64,000 bases of DNA from contig MKTW01000010.1 of assembly GCA_001898405.1 (NCBI GenBank), positions 511,216-575,215 on the forward strand, written 5' to 3'. Position numbers and translations under genes: made by a program. The DNA comes from Sphingobacteriales bacterium 44-61 (GTDB lineage: Bacteria > Bacteroidota > Bacteroidia > Chitinophagales > Chitinophagaceae). Below are positions 51,728 through 60,676 of the stretch, one piece after another (position 1 is the first letter of the stretch; each line of letters begins with the position of its first letter). A model generated the notes under the pieces. It was not told the origin of the DNA, did no database searches, and was given only the letters and a program-made list of their open reading frames with translations.

Positions 51728-52930
51728 TTATGATTTATTCCCAGAAAGTTTATCCTTCATGTAGTTGCCGGAACCTTTGTTGCCTTCATTGAAGTACCCT
51801 CCCGATGCACCATAGTCTGCCATACTGCTGGCCACCCGGTTATAGCCATCTCCTAACACATCCTTTGTCATGGATGCGCCGCCCGTTGCCACTACCCGGC
51901 TGGAAGTACTCATCATATTGGTAACCTTGTACAGAAGCGTGTTCCCGCCACCTGCATGGACGATATAGTTGGCAACAGACGGAACCGTGAAATACCCGAT
52001 AATCCCAATGATCATAAAAATGAGATATGCCGTGTCCGTAGTGCTGAAGAAGGTATCACCATTGCTGGCGATCTGCTGCAAATCCCCTTTGAGCATGTTC
52101 TCCTGGATTTTCCCCATGATGCCGCCAAAGATGTTGGCTACCGGCAGCCACAGGAAAATATTGATATAGCGGGCTAACCAAACCGTCAGGGTATGCTGGA
52201 ATCCATCAAACACAGCGAGACCAAATACCAGCGGTCCTAATATGGCAAGAACAATCAAATAGAATGTCCGGATGGTATTGATGCAAAGCGCTGCCGCCTC
52301 AAAGAGCACCTTGAGTACTTCAGCCATCCACTCCTTGATGGAGTTACGAAAGTTATAAGAGAATTTGGCAAAGGCGAACCGGATATCGTTCCCAATGCTT
52401 TTTAACCAGCCTTCGTGTTTATCGCCGTAATGATATTTATACCACTTGTCGCGGTCGCCGCTGCCGGTAGGCCCGACATACATCTGCCAGTACGCCGTTT
52501 TTTTAATGGCTTCCTCTTTCATCTTCAGGAGCTGTGCAACAGCGGCGTCGGAATCTATTACCATGGCCTTGGTGCCGGTTACGGTGGGCTGCATTACCCC
52601 ATTGATCATGGCAATCACCGTGGGAAAGATCAGCACGGCGAAGCCGATTACGAACGGGCGGAACAGGGGGTAAAAATCAATCGGCTCCGCGTTGGCAATA
52701 TGCCGCCACACCCTCGAAGCAATGTACCAGGTGGCGGCAAAACCGGCAATGCCCCGGCCAACACCGATCAGCCGGCTGCAAAGCGGCATCATATCATTGT
52801 ATAGCTGTTCCAGCACCGCATGAAGACTGCGGATTTGTCCCGCCATCCCGCCGCCATCCTGGGCGAAACTCCAGTGCGGAAGCAATAAAACCACCATTAC
52901 TGCAATAGCAATCCTGACACACTTGTTCAT
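51728..52930 (-). CDS. traJ: Conjugative transposon protein TraJ
   Basis: A 400-residue polytopic membrane protein (VirB6-like). A signal/helix (IAIAVMVVLLLPHWSFAQ) is followed by several hydrophobic segments such as GVGRGIAGFAATWYIASRVW, LFRPFVIGFAVLIFPTVIAM, IRTFYLIVLAILGPLVFGLA and AYLIFMIIGIIGYFTVPSVA. The C-terminal tail is Gly/Ser-rich. It forms the inner-membrane channel. I prefer ATG 52930 to a GTG at 52936. It lies 31 bp after the third TraI paralogue. Confidence 0.9.
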   Translation of the reverse strand: MNKCVRIAIAVMVVLLLPHWSFAQDGGGMAGQIRSLHAVLEQLYNDMMPLCSRLIGVGRGIAGFAATWYIASRVWRHIANAEPIDFYPLFRPFVIGFAVLIFPTVIAMINGVMQPTVTGTKAMVIDSDAAVAQLLKMKEEAIKKTAYWQMYVGPTGSGDRDKWYKYHYGDKHEGWLKSIGNDIRFAFAKFSYNFRNSIKEWMAEVLKVLFEAAALCINTIRTFYLIVLAILGPLVFGLAVFDGFQHTLTVWLARYINIFLWLPVANIFGGIMGKIQENMLKGDLQQIASNGDTFFSTTDTAYLIFMIIGIIGYFTVPSVANYIVHAGGGNTLLYKVTNMMSTSSRVVATGGASMTKDVLGDGYNRVASSMADYGASGGYFNEGNKGSGNYMKDKLSGNKS

Positions 52931-52961
52931 ACACACAGTTTTTATGCTATTCTAATCCTGT

Positions 52962-53588
52962 CTAATCCTTAATCGAATAGATCTTCCGGGAAAGCTCTAT
53001 ATCCATCATTTCTTTTTCACGCTGTACGGCCAGTATAGCTGTACTGTTATTAAATTCCTGTAAAAAGGAGAACTGGTCAACTACTTCATTGTAGATTCGG
53101 TCAATGGCCTGCAACCGTTCATCGTCGCTCATCCGCAATTTTCCGGCGGTAACCACCATGGCCAGTTCGTCCAGGCTTTTTAAACTGGTGTCAAACAGGT
53201 TCCCGTATACACTGCCGAGATAATCAATTTCATCAGCCGAAAAATGCTTATCCTGTTTGAACTGCTCGAAAGCCGCTTTATATTCTTTTACAATGCGCAG
53301 TTGGTAGCTAACTATATCAGCAATCCGCTGGTACTTCCTGACGGCAGGGCTAACCTGCAACAAACCATCTAGGAAATTGCGGTGCAGATCAAAATTTCCT
53401 TCGGAAATATCTTTGATCGTGGTATAGCCCTTATAAAGCACTTTATAGCCGGTGTACATATTGTTCAATATCTTTTTGAACTGTGCCAGCTTCTCCACGT
53501 CTAAAAGTAACTGCTGCACTTCCTGGCTTTGACTAAAACAATTGATATTGCAAGCAAATAAAACCGCTATAAGGAGTAGATTTTTCAT
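52962..53588 (-). CDS. TraI-like protein, paralogue 3
   Basis: A 208-residue exported protein with a signal peptide (LLLIAVLFACNINCFSQ), homologous to the two upstream genes. All three share the pattern (F/A)DLHRxF, then xxYQxRIVKxxKxxxxxxKxxxxFxxDELDY, and (M/L)xDxxRxxxIDxxxxxxxxxxxFxxx. In this one those read NFDLHRNFLDGLLQVSP, IVKEYKAAFEQFKQDKHFSA and MSDDERLQAIDRIYNEVVDQ. TraI proteins are periplasmic parts of the transfer apparatus; some databases label such proteins TerB-like, which I do not support. Overlaps the upstream paralogue (ATGA). Confidence 0.8.
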   Translation of the reverse strand: MKNLLLIAVLFACNINCFSQSQEVQQLLLDVEKLAQFKKILNNMYTGYKVLYKGYTTIKDISEGNFDLHRNFLDGLLQVSPAVRKYQRIADIVSYQLRIVKEYKAAFEQFKQDKHFSADEIDYLGSVYGNLFDTSLKSLDELAMVVTAGKLRMSDDERLQAIDRIYNEVVDQFSFLQEFNNSTAILAVQREKEMMDIELSRKIYSIKD

Positions 53589-54223
53589 TTCAGACCGTTT
53601 AATTTTTTACTCAAATCCACGTCGCCCGTTTCCATTAAGCGTTGCATGGCAAGCACGGAACATTCCTCGCTGAAGGATTTGCAAAAAGCATATTTGTCCT
53701 GCATATCAAGCCAAAGCCCGTCTATCCGCTGTATCCGTTCATCATCTTTCATTTGTAGTTCGCCGGAAGTAATGACCAGAAATAGTTCATCCATGCTTTT
53801 CAAACAATCCTCCAATAGTCTTTCAAATATAGCCTTGCTATAATCCAATTCATCAGGATTAAACTGGTTACTTTCTTTCAGGTTACTGATAACAGTCTTT
53901 ATATCTTTTACAATGCGAACCTGGTAAGCGATAATATCGCCAACCCTTGTATAGTTTTTCACTTTGGGATTAACGGTACTCAGCGAGCTGATAAAATCCC
54001 GGTGCAGGTCAAAGTCACCCTGCTTGATCTTTTGGATGGTATTTAATCCTTTCCTGGCAATTCCATAGCCCTTTTCAATGTATTCAATATATACTTTATT
54101 GGCAGCTATCTGTTGCAGCAGGTATTTGATCTGTGTCTTCTTCTGGCTGGTCCATTCAGCAGCAGTTTGTGCCTGCGAGGTCAGGGAAAGAAAGAGCACA
54201 GCTATCGTTACAATTGTTTTCAT
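53585..54223 (-). CDS. TraI-like protein, paralogue 2
   Basis: A 212-residue paralogue of its two neighbours. Signal peptide IVTIAVLFLSLTSQAQ, then KQGDFDLHRDFISSLSTVNP, IVKDIKTVISNLKESNQFNP, and DDERIQRIDGLWLDMQDKYA. It is predicted to be periplasmic and helical. Its start codon overlaps the stop of paralogue 1 (54220-54223, ATGA), and its own stop overlaps paralogue 3, so the three are a translationally coupled set. Confidence 0.8.
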   Translation of the reverse strand: MKTIVTIAVLFLSLTSQAQTAAEWTSQKKTQIKYLLQQIAANKVYIEYIEKGYGIARKGLNTIQKIKQGDFDLHRDFISSLSTVNPKVKNYTRVGDIIAYQVRIVKDIKTVISNLKESNQFNPDELDYSKAIFERLLEDCLKSMDELFLVITSGELQMKDDERIQRIDGLWLDMQDKYAFCKSFSEECSVLAMQRLMETGDVDLSKKLNGLK

Positions 54224-54894
54224 AAGCCGTATAATCGTTTAACCATTTCAATGTCGCCTTTTTCACTGGCCCTTTGCAGGCTCAACATTTTATTCTGATT
54301 GTTGAACTCCCGCAGGTCGCCGAGGTTTTCATTCAGCTTATTATCTACTGCATTGATGATCTCCATTCGTTTGGCATCACTCATTTGCGTAGCAAAGGCA
54401 TTGATGACCAGGTAAAACTGGTCAAGGTTTTTTACACTTTCTTCCAGAATGCCGTTATAGACTTCGCCGATATAGTCCAGCTCATCGGCGGTGAAATTTT
54501 TATCCTGCTTAAACAACGCCCAGGCGCCCTTGTATTCGCCGACCAATTGCACCTGCTTATCAATAATATCTTTTACCCGGTGGTAATAGGCCAGCGCTGC
54601 TTTAACCTTCCAGAGTTCATCAAAGTATTTGGCATATAAGGTTCGCTGCTTTTCCACCCAGTTGCTGATTTCTGTCAGCCGCAATTCAGACATTTTGTTT
54701 TCCAATGTCTTTTGGGCATTTTGCAGCCAGATGGTTTTGTTCTGCAAACGCTGGATCTTCAGGTCAACTGCTTTGACGACCTTCTTGACAGCAGCCTTGA
54801 TAATTTCAACAATCGGTATCTGCGCCTGTGATTTTGCTACCGGCAACACCATACAGCACAGTGACAACAACACAATAGCCAGTATTTTTTTCAT
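54220..54894 (-). CDS. traI: TraI-like protein, paralogue 1
   Basis: A 224-residue exported protein. Signal peptide IVLLSLCCMVLPVAKSQAQ, a helical region with a leucine-rich pattern (LQNKTIWLQNAQKTLENKMS), VKDIIDKQVQLVGEYKGAWA, FKQDKNFTADELDYIGEVYN and MSDAKRMEIINAVDNKLNEN. It best matches CTnDOT TraI (DUF4141-type) and lies at the expected position after traG. Its C-terminus ends in KGDIEMVKRLYGL, as in TraI. The two downstream paralogues are more diverged. Confidence 0.82.
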   Translation of the reverse strand: MKKILAIVLLSLCCMVLPVAKSQAQIPIVEIIKAAVKKVVKAVDLKIQRLQNKTIWLQNAQKTLENKMSELRLTEISNWVEKQRTLYAKYFDELWKVKAALAYYHRVKDIIDKQVQLVGEYKGAWALFKQDKNFTADELDYIGEVYNGILEESVKNLDQFYLVINAFATQMSDAKRMEIINAVDNKLNENLGDLREFNNQNKMLSLQRASEKGDIEMVKRLYGL

Positions 54895-54901
54895 GATATA
54901 C

Positions 54902-55276
54902 TCATTTTAGTTTCTTATACTTTGTTGGGCCGATAAACAAGAAACCTTCCCGTTGATCGAAGGAGATTGTATTACCCGTTTCAATTTCGTTTAACAGGTG
55001 ATGTCTATCATCATATACCGCAGTGGTGTTTTCTTGTTTATACTCCGGTTCCTGCGCTACGTCGTCCAATACCCGCTCATATTTCCATTTCCGCTGAATC
55101 TCGAATTGACCGCCTATTTCGGATATAATAAGCGTATCATACTCTTTTCCAAATTCATGTTCGGAAATCCGGGTATAAGTGCCGGGTATAAAGGCTTTCA
55201 CTTCGTCTTTTGTAAGGCCGTTACAGGCTACCAAAAAAAGGACGATAAAATAACGGAGAGGGATTTGTATTTTCAT
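54902..55276 (-). CDS. Small lipoprotein in the transfer operon
   Basis: A 124-residue protein starting MKIQIPLRYFIVLFLVACNG, a lipoprotein signal with lipobox LVAC. The mature part is beta-rich (FIPGTYTRISEHEFGKEYDT and LLNEIETGNTISFDQREGF). No family is recognised. It sits between traG and the first TraI gene, where many Bacteroidetes elements carry a small lipoprotein that could protect against surface exclusion or plug the pore. The longer in-frame start at 55414 is less convincing. Confidence 0.75.
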   Translation of the reverse strand: MKIQIPLRYFIVLFLVACNGLTKDEVKAFIPGTYTRISEHEFGKEYDTLIISEIGGQFEIQRKWKYERVLDDVAQEPEYKQENTTAVYDDRHHLLNEIETGNTISFDQREGFLFIGPTKYKKLK

Positions 55277-55325
55277 AATCTTACGTTTTAAGCAATGTTT
55301 CTTCCCGCAATTATTCGCAATCATG

Positions 55326-57800
55326 TTATTTAATTTGGTGCTCATGATTGCTTCGCAGTTCCTTTGCCATTGCTGCAATCCCTTTCTGCATATCTCCGTC
55401 ACATTTGGCAGCATGTTGTTGCACTTTTACTTTTTCTGATTCCTCGGTGGTATAAGCCAGGTATTCTTCCAACGATACTTCCGTCCGGTAAACTCTTGAC
55501 AGCATCCCGCCAAGAGAAATAAATACCTCCTTATACTTTTTGGAAGGATCATTGGCCTTGTTGATGGAAAGTATCAGGGCTTTTTCTTTCTCCGTTAAAC
55601 CAAGTAGTTCCTGTACCTGGTCAAACTTGTTCTGGTATTTTGACTGGTCCAATAGTATTTTACAATCGCTGTTATTGATGATCGCCTGCTTCACCACCGG
55701 CGAGGAAATAATATCTTCCACTTCCTGCGTTACCACAATCGCTTCACCGAAGAACTTCCGAACTGTCTTAAACAGATATTTGATGTATTCGGCCATCCCT
55801 TCCTTGGCAATGGCTTTCCAGGCTTCCTCGATCAGTATCATTTTGCGGATGCCTTTCAGCTTCCGCATTTTGGAGATAAACACTTCCATAATAATGATGG
55901 TAACAACCGGGAATAAAATCGGGTGGTCTTTGATATTGTCCAGCTCGAAGACAATAAAGCGCTGGTTCAGTAAATCCAGATTTTCTTTAGCGTTCAACAG
56001 GTAATCAAATTCGCCGCCTTCGTAGTATGGCCGCAGGACATACAAAAAGTTTGCTACATCAAAATCCTTTTCCTTTACCTTGTCACGTTCCAGCACTTGG
56101 ACAAAATCGCCCTGCAGGAATTCATAGAATGAATTAAAGCAGGGAAAGATGTTTGCATTGTTTTCCAGATGCTCATAATACAGTTGCAGGGCATTGGAGA
56201 GTGCCACATATTCGCTGCGGTTGAAACTTTCGTCATCCTTTTTCCATAGCGCCAGCAACAGTGTTTTGATGCTTTCCTTTTTTTCTGTATCGAGCAGATC
56301 ACCTTCGCCGATAAAGAAAGGATTGAACCGGATTGGTTTTGTTTCGCTATAAGTGAAATAATATCCCTTCACCATATCACACAGTCCTTTATAGGAATGG
56401 CCCACATCCACAAGAACAACATGCGTACCCTGTTCATAGTATGAGCGGACCATGTGATTGGTGAAAAAGGATTTACCGCTACCCGAAGGGCCGAGTATAA
56501 ACTTGTTGCGGTTGGTGCAGATGCCTTTCTGCATCGGTTCATCCGATATGTCTACATGCACCGGCCGGCCGGTAGAACGATCCCCCAGGCGGATACCTAC
56601 CGGCGACAGCGAGGAGCGGTAATTGGTTTCCAGGTTGAAAAAACAGCAGGCTTGCTCCGCAAATGTGTCGAAGCTGTCATTCATAGGGAAATCAGCTGCA
56701 TTGCCGGGTATCCCGGCCCAATAGATTTGCGGAGCGCCTGCCGTTTCCATTTTAGCCACAGCATCCATCTGCGCCAAACCGGAGGAGACCAGGTTTTTCA
56801 GGTCTTTTAACTCCTCCTTGTTTTCCGTCCAAACTAATGCGTTGAAATGAGCCTTCACCGGCAACCGTTGTTCACTGATTGCTTCATTTAAGAAATCGTT
56901 GGTGGCATCCCGGCCTATAGCGTTTTCTCTTGAATAGGCGGAAAGGCTTTGCAGGCGAAGCCGTTTACTTTCCAGTTTCTTTATCGTGATCTGTGCATCT
57001 TCAATAAACACAAACTGGTTGTAGATATGATTGCAGGGAAGCAATTGGCCTAGTGTCGAGGCAAAGCCAACAGAGAACTTTGTTTTATCCGTGGAATATT
57101 TATCGTAATTGATACGGGAGCCGCATAGCGCCGGCAAATCTTCGGCATTGGAGAGTGTAAATAACTGCACCTGCTTATCGCCAACCTGTATTCCATCTTT
57201 AAACTCAATATCACAGAGCAGATTCGTTTCCGACAGGCGAAGGTATTTTTCAATCACCCCTGCTTTTTCCGGATTACTTAACAACACTTCATTGTTCAAC
57301 CGTTTCAGCTTTACAAAACCGCTGTCCTCCAGTATGCGTTTGAACTGACCGGCGCTGTCTATAAAGTCCTGCACCAATTGCGGCTTCAGTGTTTCTTCCG
57401 GGACAATCGTCCTTCTTAACAAGTTGGAGAAAAGGGAACTCGCTAATTTTCGGCCTGCCGGTTTTTTAGTGAGGAAAATATAGCAGCTATGATCGAGGTA
57501 AGGCCTTTCATTAAAAAACCGCTCACTGCTGCGGGATAAAAAACTATTGTCCTCATTCAGGAAATTGGCCTTATGCTTACTGTCAACAAACCAATCCTGC
57601 TTATGAAAAATGCTGTGCTTCGGTAATATCTTAATGGCTTTTATCCATGCCTGGTGAAAGGCTTCGTATTCTTCATTGGAGAGGGTAAAAATTTCCGGTA
57701 GTTCGCACTGGAAGGCAATGGTTACATCTCCCTGTTTGGAAAGGATCAGGTCGTGCTCCACATCCATAATCGGTAATATGTTTTCCAATACTCTTTCCAT
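55326..57800 (-). CDS. traG: Conjugation system ATPase TraG (VirB4-like)
   Basis: An 824-residue ATPase that energises the transfer machine. Walker A GPSGSGKSFF near 440, Walker B IRKMILIEEAWK near 655, followed by VVTQEVEDIISSPVVKQAI and DQSKYQNKFDQVQELLGLTE. The N-terminal 250 residues resemble the TraG/VirB4 cassette (DVEHDLILSKQGDVTIAFQC). Start ATG 57800 overlaps the stop of traF by one base. It is intact, arguing for a functional element. Confidence 0.95.
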   Translation of the reverse strand: MERVLENILPIMDVEHDLILSKQGDVTIAFQCELPEIFTLSNEEYEAFHQAWIKAIKILPKHSIFHKQDWFVDSKHKANFLNEDNSFLSRSSERFFNERPYLDHSCYIFLTKKPAGRKLASSLFSNLLRRTIVPEETLKPQLVQDFIDSAGQFKRILEDSGFVKLKRLNNEVLLSNPEKAGVIEKYLRLSETNLLCDIEFKDGIQVGDKQVQLFTLSNAEDLPALCGSRINYDKYSTDKTKFSVGFASTLGQLLPCNHIYNQFVFIEDAQITIKKLESKRLRLQSLSAYSRENAIGRDATNDFLNEAISEQRLPVKAHFNALVWTENKEELKDLKNLVSSGLAQMDAVAKMETAGAPQIYWAGIPGNAADFPMNDSFDTFAEQACCFFNLETNYRSSLSPVGIRLGDRSTGRPVHVDISDEPMQKGICTNRNKFILGPSGSGKSFFTNHMVRSYYEQGTHVVLVDVGHSYKGLCDMVKGYYFTYSETKPIRFNPFFIGEGDLLDTEKKESIKTLLLALWKKDDESFNRSEYVALSNALQLYYEHLENNANIFPCFNSFYEFLQGDFVQVLERDKVKEKDFDVANFLYVLRPYYEGGEFDYLLNAKENLDLLNQRFIVFELDNIKDHPILFPVVTIIIMEVFISKMRKLKGIRKMILIEEAWKAIAKEGMAEYIKYLFKTVRKFFGEAIVVTQEVEDIISSPVVKQAIINNSDCKILLDQSKYQNKFDQVQELLGLTEKEKALILSINKANDPSKKYKEVFISLGGMLSRVYRTEVSLEEYLAYTTEESEKVKVQQHAAKCDGDMQKGIAAMAKELRSNHEHQIK

Positions 57801-58120
57801 CAGATTGCTTTTTTGAAAAAGGCATTTCTCGAATAGGATTTAAGTACATGGGGCACACTTCGCCGGGCCACCTTTTTCATCATACCGTGTTCCCCGTATG
57901 TATTACTAAGTTTATACACCTGGATAAATAGTCCTGTTCCAAGTATTGCTATAAACCCAACACAGAAAAAAGTGTTTATTCCAATTACATAGAGAATAGC
58001 AAAGACTATAAGAAGGATCACAAGCCCACCCCCTAAGTACCAGATGTACTGTGCCTTCAAACCCCGAAACTCTACGGGCTTGTTGATCCCCTTATTGATT
58101 TTATAAACACTGTTTGCCAT
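57800..58120 (-). CDS. traF: Conjugative transposon protein TraF
   Basis: A 106-residue inner-membrane protein (DUF4133 family). Start MANSVYKINKGINKPVEFRG is the family hallmark, two helices follow (YLGGGLVILLIVFAILYVIG and FFCVGFIAILGTGLFIQVYK), then SNTYGEHGMMKKVARRSVPH. It is VirB3-like. It lies 14 bp downstream of traE and overlaps traG. Confidence 0.92.
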   Translation of the reverse strand: MANSVYKINKGINKPVEFRGLKAQYIWYLGGGLVILLIVFAILYVIGINTFFCVGFIAILGTGLFIQVYKLSNTYGEHGMMKKVARRSVPHVLKSYSRNAFFKKAI

Positions 58121-58134
58121 AATCGTCTGTGGAT

Positions 58135-58461
58135 TTATACGCCAAAGAAGGACCGAATAACGGTGGTGACTACTACGAGAAAAACACAAGAGCCGAACCA
58201 TGCAGCAGCGGTCTTGCCGGTATCATGATCACCGGCATTCCATTTTTGATATACCTTAATTGCCCCGATCAACCCGAGGATAGCGCCCACGGCATACATC
58301 AAATTCGTACCCGCAGTGAAATAGCTGCGAACTTTTGTATTCGCTTCGTTGATGCCTGCATTTCCATCCTGGGCCCATGCTGCTATAGTCAGCAGGAAGA
58401 GGAATCCTGTCAGTATAAATCTCTTTTGGGAAATTGTCTTCCCGGATGTCTCACATTTCAT
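58135..58461 (-). CDS. traE: Conjugative transposon protein TraE (DUF4134)
   Basis: A 108-residue membrane protein similar to VirB2-type subunits. A signal peptide (FILTGFLFLLTIAAWAQDGN) precedes YFTAGTNLMYAVGAILGLIG, IKVYQKWNAGDHDTGKTAA and WFGSCVFLVVVTTVIRSFFG. The pattern is the hallmark of the DUF4134 family. It begins the transfer operon directly after the terminator at 58498-58537. ATG 58461 chosen over a GTG at 58467. Confidence 0.93.
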   Translation of the reverse strand: MKCETSGKTISQKRFILTGFLFLLTIAAWAQDGNAGINEANTKVRSYFTAGTNLMYAVGAILGLIGAIKVYQKWNAGDHDTGKTAAAWFGSCVFLVVVTTVIRSFFGV

Positions 58462-58497
58462 ACGCACATTTATTTATTGAATGTTGAATGCTATTTA

Positions 58498-58537
58498 AAA
58501 ATGCTCCGCCGCCTTACGGGGCCGCAGAGCATTTAAG
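58498..58537 (-). terminator. Terminator upstream of the tra operon
   Basis: AAATGCTC (58499-58506) pairs with GAGCATTT (58527-58534) around a GC-rich loop. On the minus strand a T/A-rich stretch (TTTTAAA) follows, so it should end the transcript from the gene at 58540-59010. Confidence 0.7.
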
Positions 58538-58539
58538 CG

Positions 58540-59010
58540 CTATGCTTCGTTCCATATCCTCCTCACTTCGCCATCACTTAAAAACACAGCACAATTCATC
58601 TCTGCTTCGCTGATCAAAAACTGGTCAAGGGAATCCCGGTATTCTGATTGAGTCAACGAAGGATATTTACCGGCAATTACGGACAGGCATTGAAGCAGTA
58701 TTTCTTTTTCCGTTTCCTTGTTACTTGCCTCTTCTATATAAGCTTTTACTTCATCGGTGAAGGATTGCAGCATTTGTGGCGGGCCTGCCTCTGCAGCCTT
58801 TGGCTGGTAATCTTCGTGGTTACTTACTGCTGTTTGCTGCGAATCTACAGCAGCCCGAAACTGTAAGGTATCGGTTGAAAGAGGCAGCTTTGCTTTTGCC
58901 GCAGGTAAAAGATCATGCCGGTAGTACACAAACAACACCCAGGCATAATAGATTGCGCCGGAGAGGGCGATAAAGGTCAGGTAATCCGACCAGGAAATGT
59001 GTTGAAGCAT
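58540..59010 (-). CDS. ICE membrane-anchored protein, unknown
   Basis: A 156-residue protein with one N-terminal helix (YLTFIALSGAIYYAWVLFVY) and a hydrophilic cytoplasmic or periplasmic tail (FTDEVKAYIEEASNKETEKE, LIKE helices). It is not related to known tra proteins in an obvious way. It precedes the tra operon by 79 bp, is separated from it by a terminator, and occurs just after the small protein at 59150-59521 on the same strand. Confidence 0.72.
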   Translation of the reverse strand: MLQHISWSDYLTFIALSGAIYYAWVLFVYYRHDLLPAAKAKLPLSTDTLQFRAAVDSQQTAVSNHEDYQPKAAEAGPPQMLQSFTDEVKAYIEEASNKETEKEILLQCLSVIAGKYPSLTQSEYRDSLDQFLISEAEMNCAVFLSDGEVRRIWNEA

Positions 59011-59149
59011 AATCGCTGTTTTTCTGGTTCACAAATCAATTACTCATGGCAGCCGTTTGCTTGCTTCTTTCGCTTTTTACAAAACGGTCTGCAATATAGG
59101 TTCTAAAAAACCGGTTTAGATGGAGGTGGATAGAATGGAGGTGGAAGTC

Positions 59150-59521
59150 TTAATCGTAACTGTCAATATTGCGAATCATCTTTTGCAGGAACCGCTTTAC
59201 ATTATCCTTCGCTTCGGGATCAACCTTATCGCTGTACTTGCAAAAGCTTTGGGCGCTGAACCCTTTTTGCGTCCGGTTGGCAAGGTTTCCAACTGTCTTT
59301 TCTAATAACGTCTTGTAGTTTTCATGGGGAGCGCCACCGGCATCAATAAATGCTTTATGGAATAAATAGATTTCCGATCCCCGGAACGGAACATGGACGT
59401 ATTGCCCGCCTGCTATAATAGTTCCTGCCTGGCCAAGCAGGAGAGTCTGCTGCTGAATTTCCGACCGGATAGACTGAAGCACTTCCAGCATCAGTTCCCA
59501 TTGCACATTTGTCGCTGTCAT
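59150..59521 (-). CDS. Small ICE protein, unknown
   Basis: A 123-residue soluble protein that I do not recognise. It begins TATNVQWELMLEVLQSIRSE and contains QYVHVPFRGSEIYLFHKAFI and QSFCKYSDKVDPEAKDNVKR. A 36-codon in-frame continuation follows its TAA stop at 59150-59152 and reads like coding sequence (TYIADRFVKSERSKQTAAMS). I treat the annotated stop as real. It belongs to the regulatory part of the element. Confidence 0.65.
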   Translation of the reverse strand: MTATNVQWELMLEVLQSIRSEIQQQTLLLGQAGTIIAGGQYVHVPFRGSEIYLFHKAFIDAGGAPHENYKTLLEKTVGNLANRTQKGFSAQSFCKYSDKVDPEAKDNVKRFLQKMIRNIDSYD

Positions 59522-59666
59522 ATACTAGATTTTAAGTACCAGCCTATCTCAAAATTCAATCCTTTAACGATACAAAAACCCGGTATTTTTCTACAGGTTC
59601 ACGGTATTTTCTCTTGTTAATCAGGCATTCACACTACCAGTTTCTGTTATTAATACATAGAACTAC

Positions 59667-60665
59667 TTAACGATCCGGGTCGGCAGGCAACTCATCCAGT
59701 TTCCGGCATAGTTCAATCCGGCTGGAAGCGCCTGCTTTTTCAAAAATGTTCTGGGCATGTTTGCCTACCGTTCCTTCCGCAATAAACAAAAGCTCACCAA
59801 TGGCTTTATAGGCCAGCCCTTGACAGATCAGCCGGGCTATTTCCGTTTCCCGGCGGGTAAGCCGGTAGCGGTCGCAGTTCCGATTAAACCGTTCTTCTCC
59901 ATCCATTTTTTCCCGCTCCTGGCTCAGCTTTTCGAGTTCCTCTTTCAATCGCTCATCATAGCCGGAAAGCTGTTCTTCCGATTCGAGCAGGCGTTTATGC
60001 TCATGCCGCAGGCGATAGACATTCCGTTGCAGGTGCAGGCCCATCATCAGTAAAAAGCCGGTATTGGTCGTGGTGACTTCTGCCGTCTGGTTCCAGTCGT
60101 AGTAGGCAATAATGGGAAGCCCCACCCAGGGCGCCAGGCTGACAAACAATACCAGCATTTCTATTTTTGATCGCCGGCTGCTGAAATCGTTTTTGTATTT
60201 TGCCCGGATCGCTTTCCATAGCGAATACAAAACCCATAAAGCATACAGCGTGGGAATGATAAGAATGTCTTTTGCATCCTCCAGGTTCCCGGTAATCGCA
60301 TAAACGGCAACAAAGATGATATAAGGCAACACCAGGCAAAGGAAAACGCCCCGGTAAGCATGGAACCACATTCGATCCAACTGGAAGCCTTTGTAGACGT
60401 AATAAGGGAAGTAGCAGGGGGTAATAAACCCGGTGGCGTAGGCAATACAGTTCTGCAGGAAAAGAGAGCCGGGCAAATGGGGATCTGGCAACAGCCCGCC
60501 CGTTATATTGTACGTGATCAGCAGGAGCAGCAGGATGATATTCAGGAAAGCAGCTGTATCATCCGGCCGGGCAACCCGGTATAGGATGAGGTAAAAAAGG
60601 ATGAACAAATCCAAACACACAAAGCCCAGCGTCGCCCAATGCATCTGTGTTCCGGGTACAAGCAT
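59667..60665 (-). CDS. Membrane-bound LuxR-type regulator
   Basis: A 332-residue regulator with a membrane N-terminus of six or seven helices (residues 10-225, e.g. LGFVCLDLFILFYLILYRVA and FLCLVLPYIIFVAVYAITGN). A coiled segment follows (HEHKRLLESEEQLSGYDERL), then a LuxR/GerE HTH at the C-terminus (YRLTRRETEIARLICQGLAY, ALYKAIGELL, GTVGKHAQNIFEKAG). It lacks a receiver domain. It resembles the 7TM-LuxR architecture of stand-alone sensor regulators in Bacteroidetes and may control transfer. GNAT gene lies immediately upstream. Confidence 0.85.
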   Translation of the reverse strand: MLVPGTQMHWATLGFVCLDLFILFYLILYRVARPDDTAAFLNIILLLLLITYNITGGLLPDPHLPGSLFLQNCIAYATGFITPCYFPYYVYKGFQLDRMWFHAYRGVFLCLVLPYIIFVAVYAITGNLEDAKDILIIPTLYALWVLYSLWKAIRAKYKNDFSSRRSKIEMLVLFVSLAPWVGLPIIAYYDWNQTAEVTTTNTGFLLMMGLHLQRNVYRLRHEHKRLLESEEQLSGYDERLKEELEKLSQEREKMDGEERFNRNCDRYRLTRRETEIARLICQGLAYKAIGELLFIAEGTVGKHAQNIFEKAGASSRIELCRKLDELPADPDR

Positions 60666-60676
60666 ATCGTTTTCAT

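Noticed and set aside
52962..54894. Tellurite resistance (TerB-like) assignment for the three paralogues
   Set aside because: They have signal peptides, sit between traG and traJ, and match the TraI pattern; nothing indicates tellurite resistance.
59041..59152. Stop-codon readthrough of the gene at 59150-59521
   Set aside because: The 36-codon continuation is in frame, but a one-in-three chance event is enough to explain this and there is no readthrough signal.
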